From CF-39 sp036518215 (GTDB lineage: Bacteria > Chloroflexota > Limnocylindria > P2-11E), in assembly GCA_036518215.1 (NCBI GenBank), contig DATDNP010000201.1, positions 1 through 64,000 of the forward strand: 64,000 bases of DNA. Direction: 5' to 3'. A program made the position numbers and the translations under genes. Below are positions 43,883 through 51,875 of this stretch, in pieces. How positions within the stretch are numbered: position 1 is the first letter of the stretch; the number at the start of each line of letters is the position of its first letter. The notes under the pieces were generated by a model that worked only from the letters and a program-made list of their open reading frames with translations, was not told the origin of the DNA and did not search any database.

Positions 43883-44556
43883 AACGGAAGATCCTCGTCT
43901 TCGCCGCGGCGCTCGTCGCGACGCTCGCGTTCATCGTCGCCGGCCGCGGGCTCCTCCCCGGCTCGGTGCAGCTCCGCGTCCCGAACTCCAACACGATCTC
44001 GCAGAACGCGCCGATGCCCGGCCACGACACGACGCCGCAGCAGGCGCCGCAGCCGATCGTCGCTCCGCCGGGAGGCTCGCGCGTCGCGCTCGCCGTGACG
44101 ACCGGCGCGAAGCCCGAGCTCGGCTACATCGTCAGCGCAACGGTGACGAGCCCCGCGGGCAAGGCCGTGAGCGAGGCGACCGTCCGCTTCTACGACGTCG
44201 TCGACCTCTTCGGTCAGCGCGAGGAGCTCATCGGGAGCGGCACGACCGACGGGCAGGGCAACGCCTCGATCTCGTACCTCCCGGCCTCCGGCGGAACGCA
44301 CCAGCTGGTCGCGCGCTTCGCCGGCCAGGGCTCGCTCAGCGCATCGCTCGGCACGACCACCTTCGAGGCAAAGGTGACCGCGAAGCCATACGTCGTAGAC
44401 CAGCCGCCGCTCGCGGGCTTCAGCCGCGCGGTGCCCTACGCCGTCGGCCTGCTCGTGCTCGCGGTCTGGGGCCTCATCGCCTTCTCGTTGTTCGGTACCG
44501 CGCGTGGCGTCGTCGCCACGGCGAACACAACACGCCGAAAGGGGGAAACCGCATGA
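43879..44556 (+). CDS. Bitopic membrane protein with an extracytoplasmic Ig-like domain
   Basis: A 225-residue protein, not clearly of a named family. A signal-anchor helix at the N-terminus (LVFAAALVATLAFIVAG) is followed by a Gln/Pro-rich linker with PMPGHDTTPQQAPQP. The beta-rich domain (about 75-175) has an Ig/carboxypeptidase-regulatory-like look (GYIVSATVTSPAGKAVSEA, GTTDGQGNASISYLP). A second helix (AVPYAVGLLVLAVWGLIAF) lies near the end, with a basic tail inside. It is coupled by overlap to the NrfD gene and the lipoprotein gene, so it is probably an accessory subunit holding the exported parts to the membrane. Confidence 0.72.
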   Translation: MKRKILVFAAALVATLAFIVAGRGLLPGSVQLRVPNSNTISQNAPMPGHDTTPQQAPQPIVAPPGGSRVALAVTTGAKPELGYIVSATVTSPAGKAVSEATVRFYDVVDLFGQREELIGSGTTDGQGNASISYLPASGGTHQLVARFAGQGSLSASLGTTTFEAKVTAKPYVVDQPPLAGFSRAVPYAVGLLVLAVWGLIAFSLFGTARGVVATANTTRRKGETA

Positions 44557-45134
44557 TCCTGCGCCGCATCCTCGCGACCACCGCGTCCACCGTCTTCGTC
44601 GTCGGCGCGCTTGCCTCGTGTGGAGGCGGCACCGGCGAGACGCCCAACAGCAACGCCAACGCGGCGCCGTCGACGCCCGCGCAAACGCAAGCGTCGGCAG
44701 CACCGCAGAAGGCGACGTTCCTCATCCTGCAGGGCGACACGGTCCGCAGCCCGGAGAACCTCACTGACGAGGAGAAGACATTCCTCTCCTGCGTCCAGCA
44801 GAGCCGCTTCCCGCAGGGCTCGCGCATCGTGTGGCGCTACCGCGTGCTCGACCCGACCACGAACACCGCGCTCGATGACAAGGCGATCAAGTCCTTCGAT
44901 CTCATCCTCCCGGATGGCTCGAAGGTCGCATTCAAGTACGGCGGCCACGGCGGCACGAAGCCCAACTACGCCGAGTACTTCTGGACCGCGGGCTTCAGCA
45001 TCCCGGCCGACTACCCCACGGGTCTCTTCAACTATCAGGTCAAGGCAGTGAGCGCTGAAGGCGCGACGGGCTCCTTCGATCAGTTCAAGGTCGCCGCCGC
45101 CCAGCTCACCGTCGTCAAGGCCGGAACGAGGTAA
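44553..45134 (+). CDS. Lipoprotein subunit of the FeS-NrfD operon
   Basis: A 193-residue lipoprotein: lipobox near VVGALASCGGG, then a low-complexity Asn/Ala/Thr/Gln linker, then a beta-sandwich-like domain (about 50-190) with ILQGDTVRSPENLTDEE, FDLILPDGSKVAFKYGGHGG and YPTGLFNYQVKAVSAEG. A single Cys (SCVQQSRF) remains in the mature part, so no haem motif is present. Its ATG overlaps the previous stop, with GGGGGAAACC upstream. Function is unknown; the strict coupling points to a subunit or adaptor. Confidence 0.7.
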   Translation: MILRRILATTASTVFVVGALASCGGGTGETPNSNANAAPSTPAQTQASAAPQKATFLILQGDTVRSPENLTDEEKTFLSCVQQSRFPQGSRIVWRYRVLDPTTNTALDDKAIKSFDLILPDGSKVAFKYGGHGGTKPNYAEYFWTAGFSIPADYPTGLFNYQVKAVSAEGATGSFDQFKVAAAQLTVVKAGTR

Positions 45135-45139
45135 ATGAC

Positions 45140-46645
45140 ATGAGGCGTCTCGCCGTCGCGTTCGCAGCGGCAACACTCCTCGCAGCATGCAGTACGAGCG
45201 CAACTCCGTCCGCGCGGAGCCAAGATGTTGCGTCGGCCAAGCCGACCGCGACCGTGGCGGCGAGCGCCGCCTCATCCGCAGCTCCAAGCGCATCCACGCA
45301 GCCGATGGAGGTCGTCGGCAAGTTCGGGCTCGATCCGGCGCATGGACCGTGGGACACGAAGGTCTCGGCGACGGCGACGGGCATGAAGGCGAACACGAAA
45401 TACGACCTCGTCTGGGTCACCGGCAAGGTGACATGGAAGCTCTCGGATGACAAGAGCAAGTACCTCGGTCGCGACGCGAAGATCGTGCAGAACACGATCA
45501 CGAGCGTGACGACCGATGGGAACGGCGCGTTCACGACCCAGTTCGCGGTGCCGCGCGGCTTCGGCTACGGGCACGACGTGCTGGTCGTCGACGCGGACAA
45601 GGTCATCCGCAACAAGGGTCTCTTCGACGTGGACATGACGACGACGATCAGCCCGACGAGTGGGCCGGTCGGGACGCCGATCACCGTCGAGGTGAAGGGC
45701 ATCGGATACCAGGCCTACCAGAACAGCTTCCAGCTCGACTACGACAACGAGTACACCGGTTGGGTCTCGTCGGTCACGACCGACGGCTACGCGAAGTTCG
45801 TCATCCCGGCGACCGGAGCGGTCGGCACGCACATCATCACGCTCGGCCACTCCGACTTCGGCGCGCCGTACATGAACCCGCAGCAGCAGCCGGTCGTCGC
45901 GTCGCGGCCGTTCCCGCACATCCCATTCACCGTCACCGACGGCGCGGCCGTGATGCCGAGCGCCGCCGACAAGCAGGGATTCGCCCCGATCGCGGGTAAG
46001 CCCGTGACGCAGGGGATCTGGTCAGAGCCGTACGCGACCACCGTCGGCGCGCCCGTGACCCTGAGCGCGAAGGCGCTTCCCGCGAACAGCGACATCGAGA
46101 TCTTCTGGACGACGCAGGTCGGCAACCGCTCCGTCACCGGTTTCGAGGAGCGCACCTCATCGCTCGGCAAGACGAAGACGGACGCCAGCGGCTCGTTCAG
46201 CTGGTCGTTCAACATGCCCGACGATCTCGGCGGCACTCACACGGTCACGGCGAAGCTCGGTGACAAAGAGGTCGCGAAGACGACCGTGTACATCCTCGCC
46301 CAGGCGTTCCCGCTCGACGTGACGCAGGGGCCCGCCGGTACGAAGACGACGCTCCACCTCAAAGGCGCCGGCTGGACCGAGACCGAGCAGATCTACCACG
46401 TGGTCGTCGACAACGCCTACACCGGCTACGCGTGCGCCTTCAACAGCAAGGGCGACGTGACGGTCTACCTCACGATGTCCGGCGCGCCCGGGTGGCACTA
46501 CATCGACATGTACCCGGGCATCTACCAGGGTCCGGCCGACGCGAAGCCTGCGGACTTCAAGATCCCGCAGCTCACCGCCGACACCGACCACCCGGGCGAG
46601 AAGCTTCCCATCTTCCGCTGGGCGTTCTACATCTCCGCGTCCTGA
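45140..46645 (+). CDS. Large secreted lipoprotein with repeated IPT/TIG-like domains
   Basis: A 501-residue lipoprotein with lipobox ATLLAACST and a Ser/Ala/Thr linker to about residue 55. Three to four beta domains follow. Two share an IPT/TIG-like opening: TISPTSGPVGTPITVEVKGIGYQ and DVTQGPAGTKTTLHLKGAGW. Each is followed by a Tyr/Asp-rich strand pair (QLDYDNEYTGWVSSV and HVVVDNAYTGYACAF). No haem (CxxCH) or metal-cofactor motif is seen. It is the last gene of the FeS-NrfD operon, 5 bases after the smaller lipoprotein, and is followed by a bidirectional hairpin. It may bind the substrate or partner. Confidence 0.72.
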   Translation: MRRLAVAFAAATLLAACSTSATPSARSQDVASAKPTATVAASAASSAAPSASTQPMEVVGKFGLDPAHGPWDTKVSATATGMKANTKYDLVWVTGKVTWKLSDDKSKYLGRDAKIVQNTITSVTTDGNGAFTTQFAVPRGFGYGHDVLVVDADKVIRNKGLFDVDMTTTISPTSGPVGTPITVEVKGIGYQAYQNSFQLDYDNEYTGWVSSVTTDGYAKFVIPATGAVGTHIITLGHSDFGAPYMNPQQQPVVASRPFPHIPFTVTDGAAVMPSAADKQGFAPIAGKPVTQGIWSEPYATTVGAPVTLSAKALPANSDIEIFWTTQVGNRSVTGFEERTSSLGKTKTDASGSFSWSFNMPDDLGGTHTVTAKLGDKEVAKTTVYILAQAFPLDVTQGPAGTKTTLHLKGAGWTETEQIYHVVVDNAYTGYACAFNSKGDVTVYLTMSGAPGWHYIDMYPGIYQGPADAKPADFKIPQLTADTDHPGEKLPIFRWAFYISAS

Positions 46646-46671
46646 AGCTGCGCGACCTCCTTTTAGGTGAG

Positions 46672-46710
46672 CGCGCCGTCTCATCCGACTCGTACCGGAT
46701 GAGCGGCGCG
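46672..46710. terminator. Bidirectional hairpin terminator
   Basis: Arms cgcgccg + ctcatccg (one bulged T) pair with cggatgag + cggcgcg around an 8-base loop, giving a 15-bp interrupted stem. It lies between the convergent lipoprotein operon and the small response regulator. U-rich DNA (ccttttagg) lies on one flank. Confidence 0.75.
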
Positions 46711-46722
46711 TTCTCCTGTCCG

Positions 46723-47118
46723 CTAGGCCGCGGGCCGGCGGCGCGCCCCGAGCAGCTGGCGGACGCACGCCGCCAGCTCATCGACGTCGAACGGCTTCAG
46801 TACGACCGCATCGACGGGAAGGGCGTGCGTTCCGCTGCGCGCCCATTGCTGTGCCGTGAGGAGCAGGATGGGCGTCGCGCCGAACCGCGCTCGCATGCGC
46901 GAGAGGTACGCACGGCCACCGACGGGCTCGTGGACGTCACGTCCGATGAGATCGGTGATCACGAGGTCGGGCGCCTGGCTGTCGGACACGAGATCGGGGG
47001 ACGTGACCGCGTGCGCGTCGGCGCCGATGACGTCGACGACGACGTCGCGCAACACGCGCAGGATCGGCTCGTCATCCTCGATGATGAGGACAAGGCCGCT
47101 CCGCCGGCGCTCCCCCAC
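46723..47118 (-). CDS. Single-domain response regulator
   Basis: A 131-residue receiver with no output domain. It shows VLIIEDDEPILRVLRDVV for the acidic pair, DLVITDLIGRDVHEPVGG for the phospho-Asp (an enlarged loop after it), ILLLTAQQW for the Thr and VVLKPFDVDELAACV for the Lys. No kinase is adjacent. The start is divergent from the LuxR-PAS gene at 47163 with 44 bases between them, which may hold a shared promoter. Confidence 0.88.
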   Translation of the reverse strand: MGERRRSGLVLIIEDDEPILRVLRDVVVDVIGADAHAVTSPDLVSDSQAPDLVITDLIGRDVHEPVGGRAYLSRMRARFGATPILLLTAQQWARSGTHALPVDAVVLKPFDVDELAACVRQLLGARRRPAA

Positions 47119-47162
47119 GGTATGAGTACACGCGCGGCAGGGGGCACCGGAAAGATGTACGA

Positions 47163-47762
47163 ATGGACAGGGTCATGGAGAACGTGCAACTCACCGGTCG
47201 GCAGGAACAGGTGGTGGCCGGTGTCGCCCGCGGCTTGACGAACAAAGAGATCGCGGCCGAGCTCGGCATCTCCGAGCGCGCCGTGAAAGCGCACGTCTCC
47301 GAGCTGCTCCGGAAGTTCGCGGTCCCCAACCGCGCCGGGCTCATCGCCCAGCTCGTCGACTCGTCCCGGCCGCAACACGCCCTCGAGCTCGACGCGCGCC
47401 AATTCGCGCAGTACGAGGACGTCCCGTTCATGGTGGCGGTGACACACGGGCCGGAGCACCGCTTCGTCTTCGTGAACGCGATGTCTGCGTCCGTCGCGGG
47501 CCGCACCGCAGCCTCGCTCGTCGGCCACGCGATGAAAGACGCGTATCCCGAGCTCGACCCGCGCTACCTCGCCGCACTCGACGCCGTGTACACGACCGGT
47601 ATCCCGTGGTCCGCGCCACGCTCGCCGGCGCGATTCCCGCGCGCCGACGGAACGTTCCACGACACCTGGCTGAATCTCATGTTCGCGCCGATCCGCGACG
47701 CGAGCGGGAGGATCGCCGGCCTGCTCCACATCGGCGCCGAGGTCGAGCCGGGCGACGAGTGA
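47163..47762 (+). CDS. LuxR-type regulator with an N-terminal HTH and C-terminal PAS domain
   Basis: A 199-residue regulator with inverted order. The HTH comes first (about 8-65), with TGRQEQVVAGVARGLTNKEI, AAELGISERAVKAHVSELL and FAVPNRAGLIAQLV. A PAS-like fold follows (about 80-195), with HRFVFVNAMSASVAGR, VGHAMKDAYPEL, GTFHDTWLNLMFAPIRDASG and IAGLLHIGAEVEP. Most LuxR-family sensors place the HTH at the C-terminus. The PAS ligand is unknown. It is divergent from the single-domain receiver gene and convergent with hutI, ending 9 bases before it. Confidence 0.87.
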   Translation: MDRVMENVQLTGRQEQVVAGVARGLTNKEIAAELGISERAVKAHVSELLRKFAVPNRAGLIAQLVDSSRPQHALELDARQFAQYEDVPFMVAVTHGPEHRFVFVNAMSASVAGRTAASLVGHAMKDAYPELDPRYLAALDAVYTTGIPWSAPRSPARFPRADGTFHDTWLNLMFAPIRDASGRIAGLLHIGAEVEPGDE

Positions 47763-47771
47763 CGCGCTGCG

Positions 47772-49025
47772 CTATGCGACGGCGCGCCCCGCCGCGTACA
47801 CGCGCGCGACGAGCTTCGCGCCGAGCGAATATGCGAGCTCACGTTCGTCGTCGGTCGCGAGGACGATGACATCCGCACGCCGGCCCTTCACGAGCGAGCC
47901 TGTCCGCTCGCCGCGCCCGAGCGCGTGCGCGGCGTTGATGGTCGCCGCGACGATCGCCTGATGCGGCGTGAGGCCGCAGAGCGACACCGCAAGCGCGATC
48001 GCGGTCGGCATCCCGACGACGGGCGAGGTCCCCGGATTGTGGTCGGTGGCGATGGCGACCGGCACGTCCGCGGCGAGGAACCGGCGCGCGTCCGGCGCCG
48101 CGTAGCCGACGAAGAACGCGCTCCCGGGTAGCAAGACGGCGGGGATCGCGGCCCGCGCGAGCGCGCGAAGACCGTCCGCCGAGGCGTTCGCGACGTGATC
48201 GGCCGACCGCGCCTTCATGCGCGCCGCGAACTCCGTCGCGCCGACATCGTTCAGCTGATCGGCGTGCAGCGTGACGGCGAGGCCCGCGTCGCGCGCGGCC
48301 TTCGCGAGCGGACGCACCTCCTCCGTCTCGAAGACGCCGCGTTCGACGAACGCGTCGACGGCCTCGGCCAGACCCTCGGCCGCGACCGTGGGGATCGTCT
48401 TCACGACCTCCTGGAGGAAGCCGCGGCGGTCCTCGGCATGCTGCGTCGGCATCGCATGGAGCGCGAGGTACGTCGGCGCGACGTCGATCGCGACCATGGC
48501 GTTCGCATGCGCGATGACGCGGAGCATCCGCAGCTCGTCGGCCGGCTCGAGGCCGTACCCGCTCTTCACCTCGATCGTGGTCGTCCCCGCGGCGATCGCG
48601 GCGTCGAGGCGGCGGATGAGCAGGCCGAGGAGGTCGTCGTCGCTCGCGTCGCGGGTCGCGCGCACGGTCGAGTGGATGCCGCCGCCCTGCGCGAGCATCG
48701 AGAGGTAGTCGCCACCGCTCTTCCGCGCCGTGAACTCGTCCCAGCGATGGCCCGCGTAGCAGAGGTGCGTGTGCGGGTCGACGAATCCGGGCATCACGAC
48801 CGCGCCGCCGGCATCGATGACCGTCGCGTCCTCCGTCACCTCGAGGCGCTCCCAGCCATCGCCGTGACCGCCGGCCGCGATGACCCCGTCGCGGACGCCG
48901 ATCCAACCATCGTCGATCGCACCGACGTCGCCGGCCGAGGCGCCCGTGCGTGGGCGCTCCTCCTTCAGTGGCGCGAGGGTAAGGAGCCGCGCGCGCCGGA
49001 TGACGAGATCGGCCTCAGCAGCCAC
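47772..49025 (-). CDS. hutI: Imidazolonepropionase
   Basis: Hydrolyses imidazolone-5-propionate to formiminoglutamate in histidine breakdown. The 417-residue amidohydrolase has VVMPGFVDPHTHLCYAGHRWDEF for the metal-binding HxH, EVKSGYGLEPADELRMLRVI with substrate-binding residues, VTLHADQLNDVGATEFA with the metal His, and PVAIATDHNPGTSPV with the metal Asp. A GTG start is used, one base after the small NTF2-like gene ends. ftcD upstream accepts the product, forming a functional pair. hutH and hutU are not in the window. Confidence 0.96.
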   Translation of the reverse strand: MAAEADLVIRRARLLTLAPLKEERPRTGASAGDVGAIDDGWIGVRDGVIAAGGHGDGWERLEVTEDATVIDAGGAVVMPGFVDPHTHLCYAGHRWDEFTARKSGGDYLSMLAQGGGIHSTVRATRDASDDDLLGLLIRRLDAAIAAGTTTIEVKSGYGLEPADELRMLRVIAHANAMVAIDVAPTYLALHAMPTQHAEDRRGFLQEVVKTIPTVAAEGLAEAVDAFVERGVFETEEVRPLAKAARDAGLAVTLHADQLNDVGATEFAARMKARSADHVANASADGLRALARAAIPAVLLPGSAFFVGYAAPDARRFLAADVPVAIATDHNPGTSPVVGMPTAIALAVSLCGLTPHQAIVAATINAAHALGRGERTGSLVKGRRADVIVLATDDERELAYSLGAKLVARVYAAGRAVA

Positions 49026-49026
49026 G

Positions 49027-49389
49027 CTACTCGACGATCTTCCAGTACGAGTCCTTGCGTCGGATCAGGTCGCCGTCGAACTCGAAGAGATCGCACCCCC
49101 GGACCGAGATCCGCGTGCCGTTCCTCGTCGTCCCGGTGAGGAGCCATTCCGATGCGCCGCGCTCGCCCGCGACGAAGTGGCGGTCGTCGCCGTACTGCAC
49201 GTCGGGTATGCCCTCGAACCGCGTCGCGAGGAGCGCGCGAACGCGCTCCTTTCCTTCCGCGCGCGTCCCGGACGGCGCCGGCCCGCGCGGGAAGTCGAAT
49301 ACGCAGTCGTCGGTGAAGAACTCCATGATGGCGTCGAGGTCGTGGCGATTGAACGCGTCGAGGAACTCGCGCAGTCGCGGCTCGTCCAT
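49027..49389 (-). CDS. NTF2-like (SnoaL-fold) small protein
   Basis: A 120-residue single-domain protein with the alpha/beta cone of the NTF2 superfamily: LREFLDAFNRHDLDAIMEFFTDDCVFDFPRG-type opening (around residues 5-35), GKERVRALLATRFEGIPDV, then strands ending CDLFEFDGDLIRRKDSYW. Members are isomerases, hydrolases or carrier-like; nothing fixes which. It lies between ftcD and hutI with 1-2 base gaps, so it is co-expressed with histidine breakdown and may act on a pathway intermediate. Confidence 0.82.
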   Translation of the reverse strand: MDEPRLREFLDAFNRHDLDAIMEFFTDDCVFDFPRGPAPSGTRAEGKERVRALLATRFEGIPDVQYGDDRHFVAGERGASEWLLTGTTRNGTRISVRGCDLFEFDGDLIRRKDSYWKIVE

Positions 49390-49391
49390 CG

Positions 49392-50288
49392 CTACTCCAG
49401 GAACCGCGCCTCGATGACGCGCGAGCGGTCGAAGCTCTCGAGCTTGAGCGCGTCGGCGGTGACCTGCAGTGCCGCGTCGAGCGGGATCAGCCCGATGAGC
49501 TCTCCGCGCAAGATCTTCACGCCCGCCGCGCTCGCTCGCGCTCCCACCTCGTGCCACACCCTCGCGAGCGACGTCGTGTTGAAGTCGAGCACGTTCATCG
49601 AGACCTGGACGCGCGCGGGACCGGTGAGCTCGAAGCCGAGCGCCTGGATCGCCGCGAGCCCGCCCGACGACTCCCGGATCTCTTTCGCGATGCGCTTCGC
49701 GAGCTTCAGGTCCGTCGTATCGAGCTCGATGTTGAAGGCGATGAGGAACGGACGAGCGCCGACGACCAGGCCGCCGCTGCGCTCGTTGAAGCGCGCCGGC
49801 CCGGCGTCTGGGACGTGCGTCGTCGGCATCGCGGCCGCGAGGCCTTCGTACTGGACCGCGTTGCGGATGTCACCGAGCTTCGTCCGTTCGGGGCGGCTCG
49901 CCGCGTTCGCATAGAAATAGACGGGGACCGCATGGCGCTCTCCCGCCTCCCGGCCGAAGCGCTTCGCGAGCGCGACGCACTCGTCCATCGTCGCGCCGCT
50001 GATCGGGACGAAGGGCACGACGTCCACCGCCCCGAGCCGCGGGTGCGCGCCGGTGTGCGTGCGCATGTCGATCTCGGCGAACGCGACGTCGCAGAGCGCG
50101 TGCGCCGCGGCGAGCACGGCGTCCGGGTCGCCGGCGAACGTGAACACGCTTCGGTTGTGATCCGCGTCGCTCGTCTGGTCGAGGAGGCGCACGCCCGGCA
50201 CCGCCGCGATCGCCGCCGCGCATCTCGAGATGACGTCGGCGCGGCGCCCCTCGCTGATGTTCGGCACGCATTCCACGAGCGCAGGCAT
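49392..50288 (-). CDS. ftcD: Glutamate formimidoyltransferase
   Basis: Transfers the formimino group from formiminoglutamate to tetrahydrofolate. The 298-residue protein has the FtcD N-terminal domain (VECVPNISEGRRADVISRCA, SDADHNRSVFTFAG), DMRTHTGAHPRLGAVDVVPFVP with the catalytic His, VPVYFYANAASRPERTKLGDIR, and a second domain with GPARVQVSMNVLDFNTT. No cyclodeaminase domain is fused, so a separate enzyme is needed. It heads the three-gene hut run, downstream of the 50350 inverted repeat. Confidence 0.95.
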   Translation of the reverse strand: MPALVECVPNISEGRRADVISRCAAAIAAVPGVRLLDQTSDADHNRSVFTFAGDPDAVLAAAHALCDVAFAEIDMRTHTGAHPRLGAVDVVPFVPISGATMDECVALAKRFGREAGERHAVPVYFYANAASRPERTKLGDIRNAVQYEGLAAAMPTTHVPDAGPARFNERSGGLVVGARPFLIAFNIELDTTDLKLAKRIAKEIRESSGGLAAIQALGFELTGPARVQVSMNVLDFNTTSLARVWHEVGARASAAGVKILRGELIGLIPLDAALQVTADALKLESFDRSRVIEARFLE

Positions 50289-50349
50289 GCGCGACAGGCT
50301 AGCGCGACGGACTTAAGGCCAGCTCCTGAGCGGAACGGAGGCCGTGACG

Positions 50350-50469
50350 GAGAGCACGGCGTAGTGCTCGAGGGAGTCCCAGGCCCGCCAACCGTGATGG
50401 GTACGGAACAGAGAGGAGGGGCGGTTGGCGTGGCCTGCTAGACGAGCGAGAGCACTACGCCGTGCTCTC
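50350..50469. repeat. Large interrupted inverted repeat (cruciform or structured RNA)
   Basis: A perfect 20-bp inverted repeat (50350-50369 with 50450-50469; core gcacggcgtagtgc) encloses a second stem: 380-385 with 432-437 and 386-394 with 422-430 (offsets from 50000), 15 bp with one bulge. The loop is about 27 bases. A third partial copy, gccgtgctctc, lies at 50488-50498. It fills the gap between the cyclic-nucleotide-binding gene and ftcD, which are both minus strand. It could be a terminator-like structure, a leader of the hut run, or a small mobile repeat. Confidence 0.75.
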
Positions 50470-50520
50470 CACAGCGACACGTGCGGCGCCGTGCTCTCTG
50501 AGCCGCGCGCGGCCGAGGTG

Positions 50521-50976
50521 CTAGTGACGCGCCGCCTGCTGCGGCAGCATCCCCTCCGCGTTGCGGATGCGGCGAGTGAGGATCGGGAGCAGCGCGAGCG
50601 CGAGCTGCGGGTGGCTCTCGAGGATCCCCTTGAAGTGCCAACGCTGGATCCCGAGCGCGGTCGTCGGCTCCGTCGCGCGGACGCTCGCCGATCGCGGGAA
50701 CTCATCGAGGAGCGCCATCTCGCCGACGACGTCGCCCGGACCGAGGGTCGCGAGCTTCGTCTCGTGCCCGTCCTTTTCCTGGACGACCTCGACCTTGCCG
50801 CTCCGGATGATGAACGCGCCGACGCCGGTGTCGCCCTGACGCATGATGAGCTGGCCGGCCTGATAGGTCTGCTCGACGGCCGCGTTCGCGATCGCGTCGA
50901 GCGACCGCTGGTCGAGGTCCTCGAACCACGCGACGCGCTTCAGGAATTCGGTGTTCGGTGCTGCCACGCGCGGCAT
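50521..50976 (-). CDS. Stand-alone cyclic nucleotide-binding domain protein
   Basis: A 151-residue protein that is one CNB domain. It shows LKRVAWFEDLDQRSLDAIANA, YQAGQLIMRQGDTGVGAFIIRSG, and the phosphate-binding cassette GEMALLDEFPRSASVRATE, where Glu and Arg would hold cAMP or cGMP. No HTH or catalytic domain is attached, so it is not a CRP-type regulator; it may be an adaptor. The start ATG diverges from the GNAT gene by 47 bases. The inverted repeat lies beyond its end. Confidence 0.88.
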   Translation of the reverse strand: MPRVAAPNTEFLKRVAWFEDLDQRSLDAIANAAVEQTYQAGQLIMRQGDTGVGAFIIRSGKVEVVQEKDGHETKLATLGPGDVVGEMALLDEFPRSASVRATEPTTALGIQRWHFKGILESHPQLALALLPILTRRIRNAEGMLPQQAARH

Positions 50977-51023
50977 GGTAGCCCCAGCCCTGATACTTCG
51001 CCACAAGGGGAAACACAGAGAGC

Positions 51024-51875
51024 GTGAAGTTCCGGATCGAGGTGGCGACCGATATCGCCGCGTGCGCGGCGACGATCCCCATCCAACAGGAGACGTGGAG
51101 CGGCGACCTGGCCGTCCCGGCCAACATGCTGCTCGCGGTCGCGCACAACGGAGGCTTCGTCGCACTGGGCTATGGCGAGGACGATCCCGAGCCGGCCGGG
51201 TTCGTGTTCGGCTTCCTCGGCATACGCGACTACCACTTCCGCCACCACTCGCACATGCTCGCGGTCCGCGACAAGTACCGCGGCACGACGCTCGCGCGGG
51301 AGCTGAAGGAGGCGCAGCGGGACCACTGCCTCGATCAGGGCATCGAGATCATCGCGTGGACGATGGACCCGCTCGAGGCGCGCAACGCCACGTTCAACTT
51401 CGCGAAGCTCGGCGCCTACACGCGCGAGTACCACCGGGACTTCTACGGGGAGATGCCCGACAAGCTCAACGCGGGTCTGCCGTCGGATCGCATCTACGTC
51501 GAGTGGCCGATCGGTCACGACCGCACGTACAAGCGTCTCCGCGGCGAGGATCGACCGCCGACGCTCGACGACGCCGAGGGCGAAGGGATCCGCTACGTGC
51601 TCCGCGCCGATGGGGAGCGGCCCGCTGCGGTCGCCGCACCGAATGGCGAGTCGCATCTGCTGCTCGAGATCCCTCGGCAGTTCCAGGAGATGAAGCGACG
51701 CGACGGCGCGCTCGCGCTCCGCTGGCGTCTCGCGGCCCGCGAGGCGTTCGAGTCGGCGATGGCGCAGGGCTACGCGGCGGTCGAGTTCCTCCGTTCCGCG
51801 GACGGGCGCGCCGCGTATCTCCTCGTGCCGCAGCCGCGGCGCGAGGCGCCGATCGACACGGATGAGGACGCCTGA
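51024..51875 (+). CDS. GNAT acyltransferase partnered with N-succinylamino-acid racemase (COG3375-type)
   Basis: A 283-residue GNAT-fold protein of the COG3375 type. Segments include GFVFGFLGIRDYHFRHHSHMLAV (region near residues 60-85), KYRGTTLARELKEAQRDHCLDQGIEIIAWTMDPLEARN and FAKLGAYTREYHRDFYG. In known clusters such enzymes succinylate D-amino acids, and the next enzyme racemises the N-succinyl product. Here the gene ends one base into the racemase gene (TGATG). Activity is inferred from family and pairing; an M20 desuccinylase is not in the window. Confidence 0.85.
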   Translation: MKFRIEVATDIAACAATIPIQQETWSGDLAVPANMLLAVAHNGGFVALGYGEDDPEPAGFVFGFLGIRDYHFRHHSHMLAVRDKYRGTTLARELKEAQRDHCLDQGIEIIAWTMDPLEARNATFNFAKLGAYTREYHRDFYGEMPDKLNAGLPSDRIYVEWPIGHDRTYKRLRGEDRPPTLDDAEGEGIRYVLRADGERPAAVAAPNGESHLLLEIPRQFQEMKRRDGALALRWRLAAREAFESAMAQGYAAVEFLRSADGRAAYLLVPQPRREAPIDTDEDA

